Shown here piece by piece: positions 8,157 to 16,250 of a stretch of DNA of 64,000 nt. The position numbers were made by a program, and so were the translations under genes. The stretch is taken from assembly GCF_900323885.1 (NCBI RefSeq), contig NZ_OOHJ01000033.1, positions 62,001-126,000 of the forward strand, in the 5' to 3' direction. The DNA comes from [Actinomadura] parvosata subsp. kistnae (lineage in GTDB: Bacteria; Actinomycetota; Actinomycetes; Streptosporangiales; Streptosporangiaceae). Below the pieces are notes generated by a model. It was not told the DNA's origin. It saw nothing but the letters and a program-made list of their open reading frames with translations, and ran no database searches. Positions within the stretch are counted from its first letter, which is position 1. Each line of letters begins with the position of its first letter.

Positions 8157-9311
8157 TCACCCGCCCTGGGCCGGCACCTCCACCGACAGCCGGAAGCGGC
8201 CGTCGCGGGCACCGGCCTGGAACGAGCCGGAGGCGGCCTCGGCCCGCTCGGCCACCCCGGCGAGCCCGGAACCCCGCTGCGAGCCGTGGCCGACCTCGCC
8301 GCGCACACCGTCGTTGACGATCTCCAGCCGCACTCTCCCGCCCTGCTGAGAGAGCGTGAGGGTGCACGAGCCGGCCTCGCTGTGGCGCAGCAGGTTCGTG
8401 GTGCCCTCGCGGACGGCCCAGGCCAGGGCGTTCTGGGCGGGCGCGGGCAGCGGCGGCAGGTCGGCCACGTCCAGTCGGGTGTCCACCCCCGCCGCGCCGA
8501 GCAGGGCCGCGGCCCCGTCGATCTCCGCGCGCAGCGACACGGTGTGCTCGTCGCGCGTGATCGCCCGTACGCCGTGCAGCGCGTCGCGGGCCACCCCCGT
8601 CAGGCTCTCGATCTCGGCGTGGGCGGCGGCGCTGTCCTTGGCGAGCAACCGCAGCGCCAGGTCGCCCTTGAGGGAGATCGCCGACAGGCTCTGGCCGAGC
8701 AGGTCGTGCAGGTCGCGCGAGACCCGGATCCGCTCCGCGCCGACCGCCGTCGCGGCCAGCTCCGTACGGGCCGCTTCCAGCTCGTCCACCAGCCGCACCA
8801 GCCGGGCCCCGCCTGCCAGAGCCGCGGCGAACAGGGTGGGGACGATCACGGCGTACAGCTCCAGGATGACGATCTGCCAGACGCTGAACCCCGGTGTCGG
8901 CAGCGTCGCGACGAGCTGGAGGGCCGCGAAGACCGACAGCTGGGCGGCGGCCGCCACCAGCCGCGGCAGGCCGCGCAGGAGCATCAGCGTCGAGGCCATG
9001 GTGAGGGTGCTGATGCTGACCCAGTTCAGGCCCAGCGCCCAGATCGGGGCATAGGTGAGCAGCAGCACCGCCGTGAGGCTCCAACGCCATCCCGCGGGCC
9101 GCTCGCCCCGGGCGTCGGCCAGGCTGTGCCGCAGTTGGAGCGCGAGGATCACGGCGGCGAGCAGGATCGCGGGCAGCGGGCCGGTGGGCGGCGAGCCGTC
9201 GGCGCCGAGGCTGGTGTAGACGGGCGCCTGGGCGGCCAGCGGCACGTGCAAGGCGATCAGGAGCCGGCGCGGATGCCGCAGCACCCATCGCGGCGGGATC
9301 GAGGCCGTCAC
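8157..9311 (-). CDS. NarL-type sensor histidine kinase (HisKA_3) with N-terminal membrane domain
   Basis: 384 residues. Five or six predicted N-terminal membrane helices are followed by HisKA_3 with the phospho-acceptor His in ERIRVSRDLHDLLGQSLSAISLKGDLA, then an HATPase_c domain whose N-box is AWAVREGTTNLLRHSEA and G-box is GSGLAGVAERAEAASG. It should phosphorylate a LuxR-type response regulator, but none is adjacent. GTG 9311 is preferred because GAGGGGCGGGC precedes it and it forms a GTGA overlap with the repeat reading frame; the frame could extend to 9350. Probably co-transcribed with the second kinase gene upstream. Confidence 0.88.
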   Translation of the reverse strand: MTASIPPRWVLRHPRRLLIALHVPLAAQAPVYTSLGADGSPPTGPLPAILLAAVILALQLRHSLADARGERPAGWRWSLTAVLLLTYAPIWALGLNWVSISTLTMASTLMLLRGLPRLVAAAAQLSVFAALQLVATLPTPGFSVWQIVILELYAVIVPTLFAAALAGGARLVRLVDELEAARTELAATAVGAERIRVSRDLHDLLGQSLSAISLKGDLALRLLAKDSAAAHAEIESLTGVARDALHGVRAITRDEHTVSLRAEIDGAAALLGAAGVDTRLDVADLPPLPAPAQNALAWAVREGTTNLLRHSEAGSCTLTLSQQGGRVRLEIVNDGVRGEVGHGSQRGSGLAGVAERAEAASGSFQAGARDGRFRLSVEVPAQGG

Positions 9312-9562
9312 GCCCGCCCCTCTCGCGACGTGATCGAGGCGATCACGCACCGCCCCTCTCCCGACGCGACCGAGGCGAGCACACCCCGCCCCTCACGCGA
9401 CGCGACCGAGGCGAGCACACCCCGCCCCTCACGCGACGCGACCGAGGCGAGCACACCCCGCCCCTCACGCGACGCGACCGAGGCGAGCACACCCCGCCCC
9501 TCACGCGACGCGACCGAGGCGAGCACACCCCGCCCCTCACGCGACGCGATGGAGGCCGTCAT
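9308..9562 (-). CDS. Possible 84-residue dodecapeptide-repeat protein between the two kinase genes
   Basis: The frame starts at an ATGA overlap with the stop of the upstream kinase and ends at a GTGA overlap with the start of the downstream kinase, so it fits exactly between them. It encodes MTASIASREGRGVL followed by repeats of ASVASREGRGVL, from the 36-bp minisatellite. It resembles no family I know. It may be translated as part of a coupled chain, or may only be a by-product of repeat expansion at a start site. Confidence 0.35.
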   Translation of the reverse strand: MTASIASREGRGVLASVASREGRGVLASVASREGRGVLASVASREGRGVLASVASREGRGVLASVASGEGRCVIASITSREGRA

Positions 9563-9566
9563 GGCC
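9315..9566 (-). repeat. 36-bp minisatellite, seven units
   Basis: Units start at 9315, 9351, 9387, 9423, 9459, 9495 and 9531. The four from 9387 to 9530 are identical; the outer three have diverged. On the minus strand each inner unit carries GAGGGGCGGGGTGTG, an SD-like run followed by GTG, matching the site that precedes the downstream kinase's GTG start. Confidence 0.92.
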
Positions 9567-10563
9567 GTACCTCGATCGTCTCGGTGGTGTCGCCGGCACG
9601 CACGACGAGTCGCACCCGGCCGTTCAGGGTGGTCGCCGTGATCGTGCAGGTGCCGGCGGGTGCGGCGCGCAGGAGGCGGGTGAGCGTCGCGCGCAGGGCA
9701 CCTCGTGAGCTCGGGGCGATGGTGTCGGGGATGCCGCCGCGCGGCAGGTCCAGGCGGGTGACGATGCCGGCCGCGGTCAGCAGGCTGGCGGCGGTCTCCA
9801 GTTCGGCGCGCAGCGACGGCTGACGGTAGCCGCGTACCCGCCGCCTGGCCTCGGCCAGCGTGCGCCGGGACTCGTCGGCGAGCCCGGTCAGATCCTCCGC
9901 CGCGGCGGCCGGCTCACGCTCGGCGACCTTGCTCGCCGCCCGGTCGCCGCGCGCCGCGATCGACTCCAGCGCGCCGCCGAGACTGTGGCGCAGGTCGTCG
10001 TCGATCCTGCGCCGCTCCTGCATGACGGCCCGCTGGGCCAGCGCTTCCCTGGCCGCCTGCAACCGGGTCAGTGCGGCGGCCAGCCACGTGAGCAGCAGCA
10101 ACGCCGCGCTGCCGCCCAGCACCGAGAACGTCAGCCACGGCGCGGCCGCCCACGACAGCCCGAGCGCGTGGGCCACCGGCGCCGTCGCGCCCACCACCGC
10201 CACGTATCCCAGGTACGACCATGGCGCGGGCAGGACCAGCAGGAACGACACCACCAGGGCCGTGTACGCCCGCGGCCACATGTTCCCGGCCAGCGGGGTG
10301 GCGCCAAGGATGACCACGGTCATCGCCGCCAGCGACCAGCCGCCGAGGGGTGGCCGGTGCGCCCGGGCGGCGTACCGGACGTGGCGCAGATGCAGCGGCA
10401 GGTAGGCCGCGGTCGCAGCCAGGCTCCACAAGCCGGTGCCGACGCCGTTGCCCACGTAGCTGAACGCCAGCCCGACCTGGACCAGCGGCAGCAGGGCGCT
10501 GCAGGCGACCGCGCCGGCCGGAGCCAGCCGGACGAGGCGCTCGGACCTCCACAGCTCCGCCAC
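9559..10563 (-). CDS. Degenerate sensor histidine kinase-like protein (probable pseudokinase)
   Basis: About 334 residues with several N-terminal membrane helices and a C-terminal kinase-like region. The dimerisation helix reads ERRRIDDDLRHSLGGALESIAARGDRA: Arg replaces the usual acceptor His of DLHD and a His sits one residue later. The ATPase region (GALRATLTRLLRAAPAGTCTITATTLNGRVRLVV) lacks the N-box Asn and the glycine-rich lid and stops short. It is coupled through the repeat ORF to an apparently active kinase of similar architecture, so a regulatory partner role is plausible. GTG 10563 (VAELWRSERLVRLAPAG) chosen as start; the frame opens to 10671 with a low-complexity N-terminus. Confidence 0.75.
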   Translation of the reverse strand: MAELWRSERLVRLAPAGAVACSALLPLVQVGLAFSYVGNGVGTGLWSLAATAAYLPLHLRHVRYAARAHRPPLGGWSLAAMTVVILGATPLAGNMWPRAYTALVVSFLLVLPAPWSYLGYVAVVGATAPVAHALGLSWAAAPWLTFSVLGGSAALLLLTWLAAALTRLQAAREALAQRAVMQERRRIDDDLRHSLGGALESIAARGDRAASKVAEREPAAAAEDLTGLADESRRTLAEARRRVRGYRQPSLRAELETAASLLTAAGIVTRLDLPRGGIPDTIAPSSRGALRATLTRLLRAAPAGTCTITATTLNGRVRLVVRAGDTTETIEVRP

Positions 10564-10841
10564 TCCCCCACCCGCCTGTCGTCGTTGCCCGGGTGACCAG
10601 AGTAGAGGCCGCGTCCGGGTGCGGGACGCGGCCGGGATCGGGGTCGCGGACGCGGTGCGGATCGGGGTCATGGCCGGGCGGGCATGCCGATGGCCTGGAG
10701 CGCTCGCGACGAGCCCGCCTGAGACCGGCGGCGGCCCTCACGCGGGAGGCCGACGTTTTCACGTTTGCTGATGTGTCCGGCAGGGCCGGAGGCGCGCCCG
10801 TAGGCTCCCCGCGCAAACGATCTGACCGTACATCTGGAGAC

Positions 10842-12361
10842 ATGTTGCACGCCTGGCATGGAGCGCTCGCCGTGACCCTCGGAGCCGTCCTCACCCTGCA
10901 CGGCGCACCGGCGCCCGTTACAGCGCAGAGGGCCGCCGCGGCCGGGTGTGCCGCGTTCGTCGTCGGCCGGCCGGAGGTGGCGGTGTCCGACGCCACCCGC
11001 GACCGGCTCGGCCTCGACGGCTGGCCCGACGGCCCGTTCGGCGTCACCGCTCTGGGCGGGGCACGTACTACTTCCACATCGCGGCGGCGTTCGGCGGCAG
11101 CGTCGCCTCGCGCCCGCAGCGCAACGTGACCGTCAAGGGCACGCTGGCCGATCCGGTACGGGACGGCGTCGCCTTCTCCACCCAGCTCCAGGGCGTGCCC
11201 ACGGGTTACATCTGGGCCGGTGGCGGCGCGGTCTACCGTGATCCCGGCACCGGGATCGTCCTGCAGACCCTCCACCTGGAGCGGCGCGTCGCCGGCGACC
11301 AGTTCTACGCCGAGCTCCACCTGGGCCGCCTGAATCCGGCCACCGGCGTGACCACGTACCTCGGCAAGGTGGTGCAGCCCGACATCCCGATCGACCGGGC
11401 CACCTGGAACGCCGACCTGGGGATCCCGCAGCTGACCGTGGTGGAGGGCGGTGACGGGGTCGCGTACCTGCACCTGTACTTCGCCGACCACCGCCTGGCC
11501 GACGGGCAGCAGGTGCCGGCCGGCCTGTCGGTGGCCCGCGCGCCGCTCAAGGACGTGATCGCGGCCGCGCAGCAGGGCACGGTGGTGCCGTGGCACAAGT
11601 ACAGCGGCGGCGGCAGGTGGGACGAGCCCGCCTGGGGCGGCTCGTCTGCCGACATCAATCCGGGCCGGCCCATGGCGTGGGGCCCGCAGGTGGTTCGCAG
11701 CAAGGCGATGAACGCGTACGTCATGGCCGCCGGCGTCTCGGAGCGCGAGATCGTCCTGTCCACGTCCGGCGACGGCCTCGGCGGCTGGTCGGAGCGTTTC
11801 CCGGTGGCGCGCGACCCGGGCTACTTCAACGCGTACGTGACGCCCGTCGGCAACGGCCCGGACCCGGCCGACCTGGGCACCGACTTCTCCCTGTACTACC
11901 TGCAGTGGCCCAGCCTGCAGCCGAACTGGGACAACGCCCGCGTCATGCGCCGCAAGGTGACCTGCGCGGACGGCGAGACGCCGGTGCGCAAGCCGTTCAC
12001 CCGGTACGTCAAGGACCACCGCCACCTGGTCACCACCGGCACGCCGCCCGCCGGCTACACCCGGGAGGGGAACTGGACGCTGTGGTCGGCCCCGCAGCCC
12101 GGCACCCGCGCCCTGTACAACTGCCGGGCGGGCGCCGATGACTACTTCATCTCCGTCGACCCCGGTTGCGAGGGCGAGCAGACCACGATCGTGCAGACGG
12201 AGGGCTGGATCCACGAGACCCGCCCGTCGAGCGCGTACGTGCCGCTCTACCGCTGCCACATCCCCGGCTTCGGCGACCATTTCGTGTCGGCGGCGTCCAC
12301 TTGCGAGGGTACGGGCGTCACCAACGAGGGCCTGCTCGGCTACGCCCCGCCGGCGGCCTGA
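10842..12361 (+). pseudogene. Secreted protein with C-terminal DUF5648-type repeats, frameshifted near the N-terminus
   Basis: ATG 10842 follows GGAG and starts a signal peptide (MLHAWHGALAVTLGAVLTLHGAPAPVTAQ) and mature start up to GWPDGPFGVTALG. The rest, from GTYYFHIAAAFGGS to the TGA at 12361, is in another frame. The break is at the G-run 11058-11061; one extra G would restore a single frame of about 505 residues. The middle resembles a beta-propeller-like extracellular protein; the end carries repeats such as RALYNCRAGADDYFISVDPGCEG and PLYRCHIPGFGDHFVSAASTCEG, which match DUF5648. Function unknown. A sequencing error is quite possible. Confidence 0.75.
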
Positions 12362-13302
12362 CCCGGGCCCTGGGCCGGCGCGCGGAGCGTGCGGCGGACG
12401 GCGTCGCGCAGCCAGCGGTGCGCTCCGTCGGCGGCCTGGCGGGGGTGCCAGGCCATGCCGATGGTCAGGGGCGGCAGCGGCAGGGGGATGTCGAGGAGGC
12501 GCAGCCCGAGGTCGGTGGCGGTGTGGGTGAGAGGCGACTCGGGCTCGCCGGGGAGCGCGGCGGGCACGAGGCAGACGACGTCGCTGCGGGCCGCGAGCGC
12601 CATCGCCGCCAGGTGGCTGGGCAGGACGGCGGTGACGCGCCGGTAGAGGTTCCGCTCGGCCAGGGCGGCGTCGAGGGGGCCGGTGAAGCGGCCGCGCCGG
12701 CTGACCACGACGTGTTCGGCGGCGGCGAGCCGCGCCGCGTCCAGCGGCCGGCCGGCGAGGGGGTGGCCGGGGCGGACGGCGGCCGTCATCCGGAGCGTGA
12801 CCAGCTCTTCGACCTGGGTCTCCGGGTCCACGTGGTCGATGGAGCCGACCTCCAGGTCGATCCGGCCGTCGCGGAGGGCGGGGCTGGCCTCCCACTCCTC
12901 GGCCAGGAGCCGGAAGGAGACGCCCGGCGCCTCCTGCCCGGCCAGGCGCAGCAGCCCGGGGGCGAGCGCCGTGCCGACCAGGTCGGCGGCCTGGAGGGTG
13001 AAGGTGGTGCGCAGGGTGGCGGGGTCGGTGTCGCCGGCGGGCCTGAGCAGCGCGTCGAGGCGGCGGACGACCGCGGCGGCCTCGTCGCGCAGCGCCAGGG
13101 CACGCGGGGTGGGGACCATGGCCTGCCCGGCCCGCACCAGGAGCGGGTCCTGGAGGGTGCGGCGGAGGCGGGCGAGGGTGCGGCTCATGGCGGCCGGCGA
13201 GGTGCGCAGCCGGGCCGCGGCGCGGGTGACGCTCTGCTCGGTCAGCAGGGCGTCGAGGGCGACGGCGAGGTTGGCGTCGAGGGCCGCGTGGGGGCTGTCC
13301 AC
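12340..13302 (-). CDS. LysR-family transcriptional regulator
   Basis: 320 residues. The N-terminal HTH reads NLAVALDALLTEQSVTRAAARLRTSPAAMSRTLARLRRTLQDPLLVR and the C-terminal part is the LysR substrate-binding domain. GTG 13302 is the start; an ATG 6 bp upstream runs at once into TAG. It is divergent from the NmrA-type oxidoreductase gene at 13418 and probably controls it, as is common for this pairing. Its 3' end overlaps the preceding convergent gene by 22 bp. Confidence 0.9.
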   Translation of the reverse strand: MDSPHAALDANLAVALDALLTEQSVTRAAARLRTSPAAMSRTLARLRRTLQDPLLVRAGQAMVPTPRALALRDEAAAVVRRLDALLRPAGDTDPATLRTTFTLQAADLVGTALAPGLLRLAGQEAPGVSFRLLAEEWEASPALRDGRIDLEVGSIDHVDPETQVEELVTLRMTAAVRPGHPLAGRPLDAARLAAAEHVVVSRRGRFTGPLDAALAERNLYRRVTAVLPSHLAAMALAARSDVVCLVPAALPGEPESPLTHTATDLGLRLLDIPLPLPPLTIGMAWHPRQAADGAHRWLRDAVRRTLRAPAQGPGQAAGGA

Positions 13303-13320
13303 CTACATCATTCCATTTCG

Positions 13321-13337
13321 AGCAACAATCCCTTGCT
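13321..13337. promoter_or_regulatory. Candidate LysR operator
   Basis: AGCAA (13321-13325), seven bases, TTGCT (13333-13337): an inverted repeat of LysR-box size in the 115-bp divergent region between the LysR gene and the NmrA-type gene. Confidence 0.4.
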
Positions 13338-13417
13338 GAAGTTCCCATTGTGGCATCACCGGGCCGTTCCTCAGGATGGACGCGTATCCACCCGACACCA
13401 ATCCCTGAGGTTTCTTC

Positions 13418-14299
13418 ATGATCGTCATCACTGCCCCCACCGGGAACATCGGCCGTCACCTCCTCACCCGGCTCCTCGGCTCCGGCGAGAAGCTGCGCGT
13501 GATCGTGCGCGACCCCGCGCGGCTGCCGGACGCGGCACGCGGGCGCGTCGAGGTGGTCACCGGCTCGCACGGCGACGCCGCGGTGGTCGAGCGGGCCTTC
13601 GAGGGTGCGGACGCCGTCTTCTGGCTCGTTCCCCCGGACGCGTCCCTGACCCCGGAGCAGGCCTGGGTCGGCTTCACCCGGCCCGCCGCGAAGGCGCTGG
13701 CCGCCCACGGGGTCGGTCACGTCGTCGGCGTTTCCGCCCTCGGCCGCGGCACCCCTCCGGCCGGCCGCGCCGGGCTCGTCACCGCCTCCTTGGCGATGGA
13801 CGACCTCCTGTCGGGCACTGGCGCCGCGTACCGGGCCCTGGCCTGCCCGTCCTTCTACGAGAACCTCCTGGAGGAGGCCGCCTCCATCCGCGACCGGGGC
13901 GTCTTCACCGACGCCGTGGCCGCCGACCGCAAGGCGCCCCTGGTCGCCGTCGCCGACATCGCCGCCGTCGCCGCCCGCCTGCTGCTCGACCGCTCGTGGA
14001 CCGGCGCCGGCAGCGTCCCGGTGCTCGGGCCGCAGGACCTGTCCCCCAACGATCTCGCCCGCATCATGACCGAGCAGCTCGGCCGCCCCGTCCGCTACGA
14101 ACGCCAGCCGCTCGGCGAGTTGCGCGCCGACCTCCTCCGCTACGGCCTCGACGAGGCGTTCGCCGAGGGCATCGTCGCCATGAAGCGGGCCAAGGACGAA
14201 GGTCTCGACGCCGGTGTCACCCGCACCCCGGACATCACCGGCCCGACCACCTTCGAGCACTGGTGCGCCCGCACCCTCAGGCCCGCCGTCCTGTCCTGA
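13418..14299 (+). CDS. NAD(P)H-binding NmrA-family oxidoreductase
   Basis: 293 residues of the atypical short-chain dehydrogenase type. The nucleotide-binding motif is ITAPTGNIGRHLLTRLL at the N-terminus, followed by VIVRDPARLP and the NmrA pattern FEGADAVFWLVPPD; VVGVSALGRG and CPSFYENLLEE are also typical. Such proteins act as NAD(P)H-dependent quinone/azo reductases or redox sensors; the substrate here is unknown. The start ATG 13418 has a GAGG ribosome site. Likely regulated by the divergent LysR protein. Confidence 0.87.
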   Translation: MIVITAPTGNIGRHLLTRLLGSGEKLRVIVRDPARLPDAARGRVEVVTGSHGDAAVVERAFEGADAVFWLVPPDASLTPEQAWVGFTRPAAKALAAHGVGHVVGVSALGRGTPPAGRAGLVTASLAMDDLLSGTGAAYRALACPSFYENLLEEAASIRDRGVFTDAVAADRKAPLVAVADIAAVAARLLLDRSWTGAGSVPVLGPQDLSPNDLARIMTEQLGRPVRYERQPLGELRADLLRYGLDEAFAEGIVAMKRAKDEGLDAGVTRTPDITGPTTFEHWCARTLRPAVLS

Positions 14300-14390
14300 A
14301 ACCCGGGCGAGTACCGGCCGGCATGACGGCGTCCGCGAGGTCGAGAAGGTCGTCTCCATGCCGGCCGGTCCGATCCGTGGCACGGATGCT

Positions 14391-14433
14391 GCCTGCGCAG
14401 TCAGGTTGTGCCGGGGTGGCGTCCCGATAGTGT
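14391..14433 (+). promoter_or_regulatory. Promoter and putative operator of the MarR gene at 14440
   Basis: -10 TAGTGT (14428-14433) lies 6 nt before ATG 14440, so the mRNA is probably leaderless. The 20-bp element GCCTGCGCAGTCAGGTTGTG (14391-14410) overlaps the -35 region and recurs, with 18 of 20 matches, just after the gene at 14904-14923. A MarR protein binding both copies is the simplest reading. Confidence 0.55.
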
Positions 14434-14439
14434 GCCGGC

Positions 14440-14901
14440 ATGGCGACCCCGCGTTTGAACCCGCTCGAGGACGAGGCCTGGCAGGGCTTCCTGTACGTGC
14501 ACGACCGCATCTGGCGGGAGATCGAGGCCGGCCTCGCCCCCCTGAACGTGACCATGGCCGAGTACAGCGTCCTGGCCCTGCTGGCCCAGGCCGGCCGCGC
14601 CGGCATGCGCATGTCCGAGCTGGCCAAGCGGCGGGTGATGTCCACCGGCGGCTTCACCCGGCTGGCCGACCGGCTCGAACGCCGCGGGCTCATCGAGCGC
14701 CGCCGGGCGGAGGAGGACGGGCGCGGATACGTCGCCGTCCTCACCGCCGAGGGCCGCAACCTGCTGCGCAAGGCGTGGCGGCGGCAGTACGACGACCTGC
14801 GCCGCACCTTCCTCGACCGGCTGGACGAGGACGACCTGCGCGACCTGGCCCGCATCTGGTCGCGGCTCGACCCGGACCGCGACGCCGGCGCGCCGGAATA
14901 G
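14440..14901 (+). CDS. MarR-family transcriptional regulator
   Basis: 153 residues: winged HTH with TMAEYSVLALLAQAGRAGMRMSELAKRRVMSTGGFTRLADRLERRGLIERRRAEEDGRGYVAVLT, flanked by dimerisation helices. The 20-bp element before and after the gene suggests it represses itself and whatever used to follow. Directly downstream is only a TetR C-terminal fragment, so its original target may have been lost. It appears to be leaderless. Confidence 0.92.
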   Translation: MATPRLNPLEDEAWQGFLYVHDRIWREIEAGLAPLNVTMAEYSVLALLAQAGRAGMRMSELAKRRVMSTGGFTRLADRLERRGLIERRRAEEDGRGYVAVLTAEGRNLLRKAWRRQYDDLRRTFLDRLDEDDLRDLARIWSRLDPDRDAGAPE

Positions 14902-14903
14902 TT

Positions 14904-14923
14904 GCTTGCGCAGACAGGTTGTG
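14904..14923 (+). repeat. Second copy of the 20-bp MarR-promoter element
   Basis: GCTTGCGCAGACAGGTTGTG, 18 of 20 bases identical to 14391-14410 and in the same orientation. It lies 4 nt before the ATG of the TetR remnant, so it may be an operator for a second transcript or a recombination scar. Confidence 0.75.
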
Positions 14924-14927
14924 AGGG

Positions 14928-15269
14928 ATGTCGATCAGCGGGCCCGAGGCACACGCGGTGCCGCCGCCCGCGAACGCGGATCTGTACGAGTTGCTCGACA
15001 GGTTCTGGCCGGCCCGGTTCAAGGCGTCCGGGGTCATCTTCGAGCGCGCCGTCGCGCGCGGCGAGCTGCCCGCCGGCACCGACCCGGGCTTCCTGCTGGA
15101 GATGATCTCCGGCCCGCTCTACTTCCACTGGCTCATGCTCGGCCACCCGCTCGACGACGCCTTCCTGGACCGGGTGGCGGACTTCGTGCTTCGCGGCGCG
15201 CACGCCGGATCGGCGGCTCGACCCTTCACGAGAAGTCGAGGGCCGTGCCGTACAGGCGGGACACCTTGA
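14928..15269 (+). pseudogene. TetR-family regulator remnant lacking its HTH domain
   Basis: The 113-codon frame has no DNA-binding domain. From LYELLDRFWPARFKASGVIFERAVARGELPAGTDPGFLLEMISGPLYFHWLMLG to DRVADFVLRG it matches the C-terminal ligand domain of AcrR/TetR proteins (TetR_C_11 type). The first 20 or so residues (MSISGPEAHAVPPPANA) do not belong to the usual junction and seem to be a fusion point next to the 20-bp repeat. Its 3' end overlaps the convergent PPOX gene by 44 bp. Probably a leftover after a deletion. Confidence 0.7.
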
Positions 15270-15657
15270 TCTTGATGATCACGCGCTCCTCGCGGGCCTG
15301 CTGCTCCAGGAAGGCGGCCGGATCCGGCTGTTCGCCCGCGAAGGCCAGCAGGTCGTCCGCGTCGGCGGACACCTCGGCCTCGCCCTCGGCGACGGCGAAG
15401 GACCAGACGTCGGGGCCCTGCACGTGCAGGGAGACGTGCGGGTCGTTACGCACCTGGCGGGCCTTGAGCCGGCCGGCCGTCGTGGAGATCCTGATGATCC
15501 GGCCGGCCGGGTCCCAGCGGTACAGGACCGTGGACATGGCGGGGTGGCCGCTGCGCTTGACCGTCGCCAGCACGCCGAACTGCTGGCCGTCGAGCAGCTT
15601 CACCAGCTCCTCGTCGGTGAGTGCGCGAGGGGCGGGCCCTGACTGGTTCTCGTCCAT
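15226..15657 (-). CDS. PPOX-class F420-dependent enzyme / pyridoxamine-phosphate-oxidase-fold protein
   Basis: 143 residues of the split beta-barrel fold: GVLATVKRSGHPAMSTVLYRWDPAGRIIRISTTAGRLKARQVRNDPHVSLHV is the family core, followed by FAVAEGEAEVSAD and a C-terminal IIIKIKVSRLYGTALDFS-like strand. Actinobacterial members usually bind F420 (or FMN/heme) and reduce small substrates. It stands alone, convergent with the TetR remnant. The physiological substrate is unknown. Confidence 0.87.
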   Translation of the reverse strand: MDENQSGPAPRALTDEELVKLLDGQQFGVLATVKRSGHPAMSTVLYRWDPAGRIIRISTTAGRLKARQVRNDPHVSLHVQGPDVWSFAVAEGEAEVSADADDLLAFAGEQPDPAAFLEQQAREERVIIKIKVSRLYGTALDFS

Positions 15658-15868
15658 GTCCTCTTCCTCATCATCCTGAGACGGAGTGCGATCTCTCGGA
15701 CAAGGACCTTAGCAGATAGTTCCGTTGCAGACGAGTTTGGTGGTGATGCGGCGCCGGCGGGGGCGGCCGCCGCCTGCCCACCGCGCTCGCGACATCGGCC
15801 GCCATCCGGCGGGTGAGACGGTGGTTGTTGAAATCACCGCGGCTGAGGACAATCGATGAGCAAGCGCT

Positions 15869-15882
15869 TGGGAGCGCTCCCA
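15869..15882. promoter_or_regulatory. CebR/CelR-type operator box
   Basis: TGGGAGCGCTCCCA, a perfect 14-bp palindrome identical to the cello-oligosaccharide-responsive LacI-family box (CebR in Streptomyces, CelR in Thermobifida). It lies 45 bp before the GTG of the small secreted protein gene at 15927. Confidence 0.85.
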
Positions 15883-15926
15883 TGCTCCAGGAACGACTCG
15901 TCACCGATCGAGCCCCCGGAGGAATC

Positions 15927-16184
15927 GTGCGCCATCGTCTCGCCCGCTTCTCACTCATCGCAGCCCTCACCCTCGGCCTCACCGGACTGGGCGGCGCCCT
16001 CGTCTCCACCCCCGCGTCCGCCGACACCCAGCTCACCCTGATCGGCTCGCACCTCCAGTACGAGAGCTGCCGGATCACCGGCGAGCTGGGCCAGCGCGCC
16101 GGCTGGTGGACCGTCTGGTGGTGCAGCTACGTCGACTACAGCACGCCCGCCGGCTACGAGCTCTGGGCCTACAAGGTGGTCTGA
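15927..16184 (+). CDS. Small secreted protein (85 residues) under a CebR/CelR-type box
   Basis: GTG 15927 follows a strong GGAGG; upstream in-frame ATGs were rejected because they run through the operator. A signal peptide (MRHRLARFSLIAALTLGLTGLGGALVSTPASA) precedes a mature chain of about 53 residues with two cysteines and unusual aromatic density (AGWWTVWWCSYVDYS...YELWAYKVV). I do not recognise the family. The perfect cello-oligosaccharide operator suggests expression on cellulose breakdown products, and the surface tryptophan/tyrosine content would suit carbohydrate contact, but that is inference. A shared terminator hairpin follows. Confidence 0.75.
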   Translation: MRHRLARFSLIAALTLGLTGLGGALVSTPASADTQLTLIGSHLQYESCRITGELGQRAGWWTVWWCSYVDYSTPAGYELWAYKVV

Positions 16185-16200
16185 CCGGCTTCAACTCACG

Positions 16201-16230
16201 GAAGGGCGCCCCGCCGAACGGGCGCCCTTC
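16201..16230. terminator. Shared terminator hairpin between convergent secreted-protein genes
   Basis: GAAGGGCGCCC and GGGCGCCCTTC pair perfectly around an 8-nt loop. It sits between the stop codons at 16184 and 16251 and can serve both directions. There is no long U-tract, as usual in actinomycetes. Confidence 0.8.
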
Positions 16231-16250
16231 GCCCCGCCGGGAAATGCGCG

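Noticed and set aside
9315..9566. CRISPR-like array
   Set aside because: Units are head-to-tail with no unique spacers, and no cas genes are present.
9914..14383. Very long open frame of 1489 codons on the minus strand
   Set aside because: It is antisense or out of frame to the second kinase, the DUF5648 protein, LysR and NmrA genes, which have clear domains. The translation is Arg/Gly/Pro-rich, as expected from high-GC shadow frames.
12166..14430. 754-codon plus-strand frame across the LysR and NmrA genes
   Set aside because: It overlaps better-supported genes on both strands and reads as low-complexity Arg/Gly sequence.
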